Part shown: in pieces, positions 16,137-21,110 of the stretch
How positions within the stretch are numbered: the stretch's first letter is position 1
How the letters are laid out: the number at the start of each line of letters is the position of its first letter
Assembly (NCBI RefSeq): GCF_022771645.1
Contig: NZ_JALFCU010000022.1
Location: forward strand, 1 to 21,110
Reading direction: 5' to 3'
DNA length: 21,110 nucleotides
Source of the DNA: Selenomonas sp.
GTDB lineage: Bacteria > Bacillota > Negativicutes > Selenomonadales > Selenomonadaceae
Translations under genes and position numbers: made by a program
The notes under the pieces: model-generated
The model's input: only the letters and a program-made list of their open reading frames with translations
Database searches by the model: none
Told to the model about the DNA's origin: nothing

Positions 16137-17267
16137 ATGGAACTTTTGAATGCATTTGTCATTTCGCTGCAGGCCGTCTGGGCTGACAGCGGTTTTGCCT
16201 CGTTCACGATGGGCAACGGCATCATGATCCTCGTCGGCATCGTGCTGCTGTACCTCGCCATCGCGAAGGAATTCGAGCCGTTGCTCCTCGGCCCGATCGC
16301 GTTCGGCTGCATCCTCGCGAACTTCCCGAACACGGGCTTCCTTGATCAGATGGGCGTCATGATGGCCATCAACTTCGGCATCAAGTTCGAGATTTTCCCG
16401 CCGCTCATCTTCCTTGGCATCGGCGCGATGACGGACTTTGGCCCGCTGCTCGCGCGTCCGTCGACGTTGCTGCTCGGCGCAGCCGCGCAGATCGGCGTCT
16501 TCGTCGCGCTCGTCGGCGCGATGATGCTCGGCTTCACGGAGAAGCAGGCCGGCGCCATTGGCATCATCGGCGGCGCAGACGGCCCGACGGCCATCTACCT
16601 TGCGTCCGTCATGGCGCCAGAACTCCTCGGTGCGATCGCGGTTGCGGCGTATTCGTACATGTCGCTCGTCCCGCTGATCCAGCCGCCGGTCATGAAGCTC
16701 CTCACGTCGCAGAAAGAGCGCGAGGTCGTCATGGAGCAGCTGCGTCCGGTCACGCGGTTCGAGCGCATCTGCTTCCCGGTCATCGCCGCGATCCTCATCA
16801 GCTTGCTGCTGCCGCCCATCGCATCGCTCCTCGGCATGCTGATGCTCGGCAACCTCTTCCGTGAGTCTGGCGTCATGGACCGCCTCTCGGATACGGCGCA
16901 GAACTCGCTCTGCAACATCGTCACGATTTTCCTCGCCACCGGCACGGGCATGACGATGAGCGCAGACAAGTTCCTCACGGCGCAGACGCTCGAGATCATC
17001 TTCCTCGGCCTCGTCGCGTTCATCTTCGGCACGGCGGGCGGCGTCATCTTTGGCAAGATCATGTGCCGAGCCTCGGGCTGGAAGATCAATCCGCTCATCG
17101 GCTCGGCCGGCGTCTCGGCCGTCCCGATGGCCGCGCGCGTCAGCCAGGTCGTCGGCATGAAGGCGAAGCCGGGCAACTACCTGCTCATGCACGCCATGGG
17201 CCCGAACGTCGCCGGCGTCATCGGCACGGCTGTTGCAGCCGGCACGATGCTCGCGATGTTGAAATGA
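16137..17267 (+). CDS. oadB: Na+-translocating decarboxylase beta subunit (carboxybiotin decarboxylase)
   Basis: This multi-pass membrane protein couples decarboxylation of carboxybiotin to Na+ export. The 376-residue sequence carries the family's key regions. The re-entrant motif GIIGGADGPTAIYL has the essential Asp at residue 148. The later segment NPLIGSAGVSAVPMAARVSQ (about 319-338) corresponds to the conserved Asn/Gly/Ser region, and NYLLMHAMGPNVAGVIG lies near the C-terminus. The length fits the shorter MmdB/GcdB type rather than the 430-residue enterobacterial OadB. The start ATG 16137 has GGGAGGA 6 bases upstream. It is co-transcribed with the small subunit and closed by a strong terminator. 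In Negativicutes methylmalonyl-CoA is the likeliest substrate; this is inference. Confidence 0.93.
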   Translation: MELLNAFVISLQAVWADSGFASFTMGNGIMILVGIVLLYLAIAKEFEPLLLGPIAFGCILANFPNTGFLDQMGVMMAINFGIKFEIFPPLIFLGIGAMTDFGPLLARPSTLLLGAAAQIGVFVALVGAMMLGFTEKQAGAIGIIGGADGPTAIYLASVMAPELLGAIAVAAYSYMSLVPLIQPPVMKLLTSQKEREVVMEQLRPVTRFERICFPVIAAILISLLLPPIASLLGMLMLGNLFRESGVMDRLSDTAQNSLCNIVTIFLATGTGMTMSADKFLTAQTLEIIFLGLVAFIFGTAGGVIFGKIMCRASGWKINPLIGSAGVSAVPMAARVSQVVGMKAKPGNYLLMHAMGPNVAGVIGTAVAAGTMLAMLK

Positions 17268-17280
17268 ATCTGATTGCATG

Positions 17281-17324
17281 AAAAAAAGACCTGTCGCAGA
17301 TATTTCTGTGGCAGTTCTTTTTTT
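17281..17324 (+). terminator. Intrinsic terminator after the beta subunit gene
   Basis: A long hairpin pairs 17281-17300 with 17305-17324 around a 4-base loop, with one mismatch and two G-U pairs. A run of A on the left and TTTTTTT on the right (17318-17324) flank it. The symmetric A and T runs mean it could stop transcription from both directions. It begins 13 bases after the stop codon. Confidence 0.9.
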
Positions 17325-17334
17325 GCTTTCGTGA

Positions 17335-17343
17335 TGGTATAAT
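17335..17343 (+). promoter_or_regulatory. Extended -10 promoter of azlCD
   Basis: TGGTATAAT at 17335-17343 combines a perfect -10 box with the TG extension. The -35 position is poor (TTCTTT, inside the preceding terminator). It lies 10 bases after that terminator. A short inverted repeat, GTATC (17346-17350) and GATAC (17361-17365), straddles the predicted start and might be an operator. Confidence 0.55.
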
Positions 17344-17389
17344 GAGTATCACTATGTTACGATACAATCCATCACTAGGAGGTTCCTTT

Positions 17390-18115
17390 ATGGTTTGGAA
17401 GGCATTCCGCGCCGCGTTCCCGCATACGATCCCGATTTTCGCCGGCTTCTGGTTCCTCGGCATGGCGTACGGCATTTACATGAACGCGCTCGGGTTTTCG
17501 TTCGTCTATCCGGCGCTCATGGCGTTGTTTATTTTCGGCGGCTCGCTGGAATTCGTCGCGGGCTCGATGCTCGTCGCGTCGTTCGCGCCGGTGCAGGCGC
17601 TTCTGCTTGCGCTCATCATCCAGGCGCGCCATCTCTTTTACGGCATCGCGATGCTCGACCGTTTCCGCGGGCTCGGGTGGAAGCGCCCGTACCTGATCTT
17701 CGGCATGTGCGATGAGACGTTTTCCATCAATTATGCGGCGGACATCCCGCAGGACGTCGATCGCGGCTGGTTCATGTTCTTCGTGACGCTCCTCAACCAA
17801 GTTTACTGGGTGTCGGGCGCGGCGCTCGGCGGGCTGTTGGGCGGCGTGCTGCCGTTTGACACGACGGGCGTGGAGTTCGCGATGACGGCGCTGTTCCTCG
17901 TCATCTTCCTCGAACAATGGCTGAAAGAGCGCCAGCACATCACGGCGCTCATCGGCCTCGGCGCGACCATCGCCTGCCGCCTCGTGTTCCCCGTGGACAG
18001 CTTCCTGATCCCGACGATGATCGTCATCCTCGTCGCGCTCACGCTGCTGCGCCGTCCCATCGAACGGCGCGCCATCGAGCGGAAATCCTTGCGGAAAGCT
18101 GGTGCATCCGTATGA
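17390..18115 (+). CDS. azlC: Branched-chain amino-acid exporter large subunit AzlC
   Basis: AzlC with AzlD forms an inner-membrane exporter for leucine-type branched-chain amino acids and analogues. The 241-residue hydrophobic protein has family features: AFRAAFPHTIPIFAGFWFLG, GMAYGIYMNALGF, then FIFGGSLEFVAGSML, RHLFYGIAMLDRF and DETFSINYA. About seven membrane helices are predicted by eye. I chose ATG 17390 because AGGAGG lies 7 bases upstream; earlier ATGs at 17342 and 17354 overlap or immediately follow the promoter. The stop overlaps the azlD start by 4 bases (ATGA). Substrate range within the LIV-E family is not resolved by sequence. Confidence 0.92.
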   Translation: MVWKAFRAAFPHTIPIFAGFWFLGMAYGIYMNALGFSFVYPALMALFIFGGSLEFVAGSMLVASFAPVQALLLALIIQARHLFYGIAMLDRFRGLGWKRPYLIFGMCDETFSINYAADIPQDVDRGWFMFFVTLLNQVYWVSGAALGGLLGGVLPFDTTGVEFAMTALFLVIFLEQWLKERQHITALIGLGATIACRLVFPVDSFLIPTMIVILVALTLLRRPIERRAIERKSLRKAGASV

Positions 18116-18438
18116 CCATCACGGAGCAGGTCATCACCGTCATCCTCTGCATGCTCGGCACGATGTTCACGCGCTTTTTCCCGTTCCTGATTTTCACGGA
18201 GAAAAAGCCGACGCCGTCGTACATCCAATATCTCGGGCAAGCGCTGCCGGCCGCGATTTTCGGTATGCTCGTCATCTATTGCGTGAAAAACGTCGATTTC
18301 CTCGCGAACCCGCACGGCGCACCTGAGCTCATCGCCATGGCCGTGACGACGGGGCTGCATCTCTGGCGGCGGCAGATGCTCGTGTCGATCGCGGGCGGAA
18401 CCATCTGCTATATGTGGCTCGTGCAGATGGTGTTTTGA
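18112..18438 (+). CDS. azlD: Branched-chain amino-acid exporter small subunit AzlD
   Basis: This 108-residue membrane protein with about four hydrophobic segments matches AzlD/LIV-E small subunits. It contains ILCMLGTMFTRFFPFLIF, YIQYLGQALPAAIFGMLVIYCVKNV and the closing HLWRRQMLVSIAGGTICYM. The ATGA overlap with azlC points to coupled translation and fits a two-subunit exporter. No terminator is evident between its stop and the cbiL promoter. Confidence 0.92.
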   Translation: MTITEQVITVILCMLGTMFTRFFPFLIFTEKKPTPSYIQYLGQALPAAIFGMLVIYCVKNVDFLANPHGAPELIAMAVTTGLHLWRRQMLVSIAGGTICYMWLVQMVF

Positions 18439-18464
18439 GGTGTTGCAGGCAGAGCCGATTTTGA

Positions 18465-18493
18465 TTGACATCATTTCCCGCTCGTTGTATGAT
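18465..18493 (+). promoter_or_regulatory. Strong sigma-A-type promoter of the cbiL-importer operon
   Basis: A consensus TTGACA (18465-18470) is followed after exactly 17 bases by TATGAT (18488-18493). The predicted leader is only about 42 nt, too short for a cobalamin riboswitch. Confidence 0.8.
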
Positions 18494-18541
18494 AACCCTA
18501 TCGAATCCATGCATTTTAGTTATTGGAAACAGGGGGTACAC

Positions 18542-19240
18542 ATGAGCGGGATTTTTTATGGCATCGGTGTCGGGCCGGGCGATCCGGAGCTCTTGACCGT
18601 CAAGGCCATCCATGCCATCGAGGCGGCGGACGTGCTCATCGCGCCGAAGACGGAGAAGAAAGACGGCAGCGTCGCGCTGAACATCGCGAAACCGTATTTG
18701 AAACAGGACATCGAGATCGTCTATCAGGTGTTCCCGATGGTGAAGGGCTTCGCCGAGGACGATACGGCGTGGCAGGCGAACAAGGCGGAAATCCTTGGCT
18801 TGCTGAAACAAGGCAAAAACGTCGCGTTCCTGACGCTCGGCGACCCGATGTTTTACAGCACGTACATCTACGTCTATCGCCTGCTCGAAAAAGAAGACGT
18901 CCAGGTCGTGACGATCCCGGGCATCCCCGCATTCGCGGCCATCGGCAGCCAGGTCGGCTACCCGATCGTCGAGGGCGACGACGTGCTGTCCATCATCCCG
19001 GCGACGGCGCCGATGGAGAAAATCGAAAAAGCGCTGGCAGCGGCGGACAACGTCGTGCTCATGAAGGTCTACAAAAACTCCGATGACGTGACGGAACTCC
19101 TCGAAAAGCACAACCTCGCGAAACAGGCGGTGCTCGTGAGCCGCGCCGGCCTGCCGGACGAGCGCATCATCGACGATATTTCCGCGCACAAGGGCGAAAA
19201 GCTCAATTATCTTTCGACCATCCTCACGCGCAAAGACTGA
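18542..19240 (+). CDS. cbiL: Cobalt-factor II / precorrin-2 C20-methyltransferase CbiL
   Basis: CbiL transfers a methyl group from S-adenosylmethionine to C20 of cobalt-factor II (or precorrin-2) in corrin ring synthesis. The 232-residue protein has the tetrapyrrole methylase signatures GIGVGPGDPELLTVKA at the N-terminus, FLTLGDPMFYSTYIYV near 96-111 and TIPGIPAFAAIGSQVGYPI near 124-142. The length is standard for the family. With CbiK nearby, the anaerobic cobalt-first substrate is more likely. Start ATG 18542 has AGGGGGT 4 bases upstream; earlier in-frame codons lie in or before the promoter. It heads a transcription unit that continues into the ABC importer genes after 24 bases. Confidence 0.93.
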   Translation: MSGIFYGIGVGPGDPELLTVKAIHAIEAADVLIAPKTEKKDGSVALNIAKPYLKQDIEIVYQVFPMVKGFAEDDTAWQANKAEILGLLKQGKNVAFLTLGDPMFYSTYIYVYRLLEKEDVQVVTIPGIPAFAAIGSQVGYPIVEGDDVLSIIPATAPMEKIEKALAAADNVVLMKVYKNSDDVTELLEKHNLAKQAVLVSRAGLPDERIIDDISAHKGEKLNYLSTILTRKD

Positions 19241-19264
19241 TTGTTTTTAGGAGGCACATTCTTT

Positions 19265-20218
19265 ATGAAACGCTTGGTGCTCGGTTTCCTGATTGGCTGC
19301 CTGCTGCTCGTGTTTGCGGGTTGCGGCGGCGCGCCGCAGGGCGCATCGTCGTCCGCGAGCTCGTCGGCGGCATTCGCGACGATCGACGATGCCATGGGCC
19401 GCACGGTCGTGCTCGAGAAAAAGCCGGAACGCATCGTCGTGACGTCGGCGTCGTTCCTCGAGCCGCTGCATGAAGTCGGCGGTGACGTCGTCGGCCGTCC
19501 GGACTCGAAGACGCAGATGCCGGACTATGCGAAGGACAAGGCGTCCGTCGGCAAGGTCTATCAGATCGACACGGAAAAAGTGCTCGCATGCGAGCCGGAC
19601 CTCGTCATCATCAACAAGGGCATGAACGAGAAGCTCGTCGCGACACTCGAAGAGAGCGGCGTCAAGACGCTCGTCGTCGATATGAAGAGCTATGACGATG
19701 TGAAGAACATGGTCAAGATCTTCGCGCAGGTCACGGGCAACACGGCGAAAGGCGACGCGCTCGTGAAATCGATGGACGAAAAAATCGACGCCATCGTCAA
19801 GAAAATCCCGCAGGACAAACACCGCGTCGCCATCCTCCACAGCACGAACCAGGGTCTCACAGTGCAGCTCGACGGCAGCATCGCGGGCAGCGTGACGCAG
19901 ATGCTCGGCTGGGAGAACGTCGCGTCGGGCTCCACGCCGCTCGAGAAGAATCCGGATGCCGCGCCGTACAGCCTCGAAACGCTCGTGCAGCAGAATCCGG
20001 AAATCATCTTTGTCACGAGCATGGGCAAGATCGAAGAAATCAAAGCGTCGATGGAGCAGACGATTGCGGAGAATCCCGCGTGGCAGACGATTCCTGCCAT
20101 CCAGCAGAAGAAACTCTTTTACCTGCCGCAAGACCTGTTCCTCCTGAGCCCGGGCATCCACTATCCGGAAGCTGTCGAGACGATGGCGAAGCTCGTCTAT
20201 CCTGAGGCGTTCAAGTGA
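19265..20218 (+). CDS. Substrate-binding lipoprotein of an iron-chelate/corrinoid ABC importer
   Basis: This is a periplasmic_binding (FecB/BtuF, helical-backbone) protein of 317 residues. The N-terminal MKRLVLGFLIGCLLLVFAGC is a lipoprotein signal with the lipobox FAGC and Cys20 as the lipidated residue. A Ser/Ala-rich tether follows, then the domain start TIDDAMGRTVVLEKKPERIVV. Also visible are EPDLVIINKG and the C-terminal SPGIHYPEAVETMAKLVYP. ATG 19265 is chosen because AGGAGG (19249-19254) precedes it; an upstream in-frame start at 19241 precedes that site. It lies between cbiL and a BtuC/FecCD permease. Cobalamin, cobinamide, haem or a siderophore are all possible; the cbiL neighbour favours a corrinoid. 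Confidence 0.88.
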   Translation: MKRLVLGFLIGCLLLVFAGCGGAPQGASSSASSSAAFATIDDAMGRTVVLEKKPERIVVTSASFLEPLHEVGGDVVGRPDSKTQMPDYAKDKASVGKVYQIDTEKVLACEPDLVIINKGMNEKLVATLEESGVKTLVVDMKSYDDVKNMVKIFAQVTGNTAKGDALVKSMDEKIDAIVKKIPQDKHRVAILHSTNQGLTVQLDGSIAGSVTQMLGWENVASGSTPLEKNPDAAPYSLETLVQQNPEIIFVTSMGKIEEIKASMEQTIAENPAWQTIPAIQQKKLFYLPQDLFLLSPGIHYPEAVETMAKLVYPEAFK

Positions 20219-21110
20219 CGCGGGGCATCCCGCACGGACGGCAAATGTTGCTCCTCGCGGCATTTGCCGTCTTGGTGTGTCTGGCCGCCGTGTTTTCCAT
20301 CATGAAGGGCTCGGTCGAGATTCCGCTCGCGGAGATTCTCGGCGCGCTTGCAGGCGAGCAGGGGACGCACGCGCAGATCCTCATGAACATCCGATTGCCG
20401 CGCACGATCGTCGCGCTGCTCGTCGGCGTGAACCTCTCGCTCTCGGGTGCAATCCTGCAGGCCGTCATGAAAAACCCGCTCGCCGATCCGCACATCATCG
20501 GCATCTCGTCCGGTGCGGGACTCACGGGCATCCTCGTGCTGCTGCTCGCGCCGGAATATGGCGCGCTCGTGACGCCGGCGGCGTTCATCGGCGCGCTCGG
20601 CGCGGCCGTGCTCATCTACCTGCTCGCGTGGAAGAACGGCATCCGTCCCGTGCGCATCATCCTCGCGGGCGTCGCCGTCTCGGCGTTCCTCGGCGCAGGC
20701 ATCTCGGCGCTCATGATTCTTTACAGCGACCGCGTGCACAGCGCGCTCCTCTGGATGGTCGGCGGCCTCTCGGCGCGCAGCTGGCCGCACGTCGCGATGC
20801 TCTGGCCGTATGCGCTCGTCGGCGCGTGCCTCGCATTTCTCGGCGCGCGGCACCTCAATATCCTGCAGCTCGGCGACGAGATGGCGCGCGGCCTCGGCCT
20901 GCGCGTCGAGCTCACGCGCATCGTCATGACGGCTGTCGCGGCGCTCCTCGCGGCGAGCTCCGTGTCCGTCGTCGGCCTCCTTGGTTTCGTCGGACTCATC
21001 GTTCCGCATGCGGCGCGGCTGCTGCTCGGCACGGATTATCGTTTCCTCCTGCCGGGCGCGGCGCTCCTCGGCGCGGCCGTGCTGACGGCGAGCGACACGG
21101 TATCGCGCAT
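20215..21110 (+). CDS. FecCD/BtuC-family ABC importer permease, partial
   Basis: The open frame starts at GTG 20215, overlapping the preceding stop (GTGA), with GAGG 7 bases upstream. It runs off the window after about 298 residues of an expected 330 or so. The translation shows family landmarks: NIRLPRTIVALLVG, LSGAILQAVMKNPLADPHIIGISSGAG, ALLWMVGGLSARSW, and GLLGFVGLIVPHAARLLLG, the segment that contacts the ATPase. About nine hydrophobic segments are present. An ATG at 20245 is an alternative start, though it lacks a good ribosome-binding site. The ATP-binding subunit is probably encoded just beyond the window. The substrate is shared with the lipoprotein upstream and is not determined. 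Confidence 0.9.
   Translation, partial: MTRGIPHGRQMLLLAAFAVLVCLAAVFSIMKGSVEIPLAEILGALAGEQGTHAQILMNIRLPRTIVALLVGVNLSLSGAILQAVMKNPLADPHIIGISSGAGLTGILVLLLAPEYGALVTPAAFIGALGAAVLIYLLAWKNGIRPVRIILAGVAVSAFLGAGISALMILYSDRVHSALLWMVGGLSARSWPHVAMLWPYALVGACLAFLGARHLNILQLGDEMARGLGLRVELTRIVMTAVAALLAASSVSVVGLLGFVGLIVPHAARLLLGTDYRFLLPGAALLGAAVLTASDTVSR

Noticed and set aside
18494..18541. Cobalamin riboswitch ahead of cbiL
   Set aside because: Only about 48 bases separate the promoter from the start codon, and no B12-box-like sequence is visible.

Overview
The window looks like a chromosomal contig from a GC-rich, anaerobic member of the Firmicutes, most likely the Negativicutes (Selenomonas/Mitsuokella-like). 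The sequence basis is a Gram-positive-type nusA-infB operon order, a membrane pair from a biotin-dependent Na+-pumping decarboxylase, and anaerobic-type cobalamin genes. The genus is inference.

Layout. (1) 1-1591: a complete IS4-superfamily insertion sequence whose left tip is the first base of the window. It lies 8 bp downstream of the mutY stop codon. (2) 1600-2694, minus strand: mutY, divergent from the next block. (3) 2813-11232: the conserved RNA-polymerase/ribosome-assembly operon rimP-nusA-rnpM(ylxR)-ylxQ-infB-rbfA-nrnA-truB-ribF. It has a strong sigma-A-type promoter, a leader hairpin, and short gaps or overlaps from nusA onward. (4) 11236-11688: rpsO with its own promoter, a leader of about 90 nt and a clear terminator. 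(5) 11702-15547: a COG2509-type FAD-dependent oxidoreductase, glmM (cell-wall precursor synthesis) and cbiK (cobaltochelatase). (6) 15548-17324: an AT-rich leader with two candidate promoters and a hairpin, then an OadG/MmdD-like small subunit and the carboxybiotin decarboxylase beta subunit, closed by a strong terminator. (7) 17335-18438: azlC-azlD, a branched-chain amino-acid exporter pair. (8) 18465-21110: cbiL (cobalt-factor II C20-methyltransferase) with its own strong promoter, followed by a lipoprotein and a FecCD/BtuC-type permease of a metal-chelate or corrinoid importer. The permease runs off the window.

How the parts fit. Blocks 3 and 4 are ordinary core information-processing genes. 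Blocks 5-8 suggest a metabolic theme: cobalt insertion and C20 methylation (cbiK, cbiL), probable corrinoid or iron-chelate uptake, and the membrane half of a Na+-translocating decarboxylase. In Negativicutes that make propionate from succinate, methylmalonyl-CoA mutase needs adenosylcobalamin and its product is decarboxylated by such a pump, so the neighbourhood is coherent. The substrate assignments remain inference.

I found no CRISPR array, tRNA, rRNA, prophage or clearly novel gene system. The most interesting non-coding signals are a foldback stem covering the transposase ribosome-binding site, the rimP leader hairpin, the rpsO leader, and the promoter/hairpin arrangement ahead of the decarboxylase genes. 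No gene-free stretch exceeds 300 bases.
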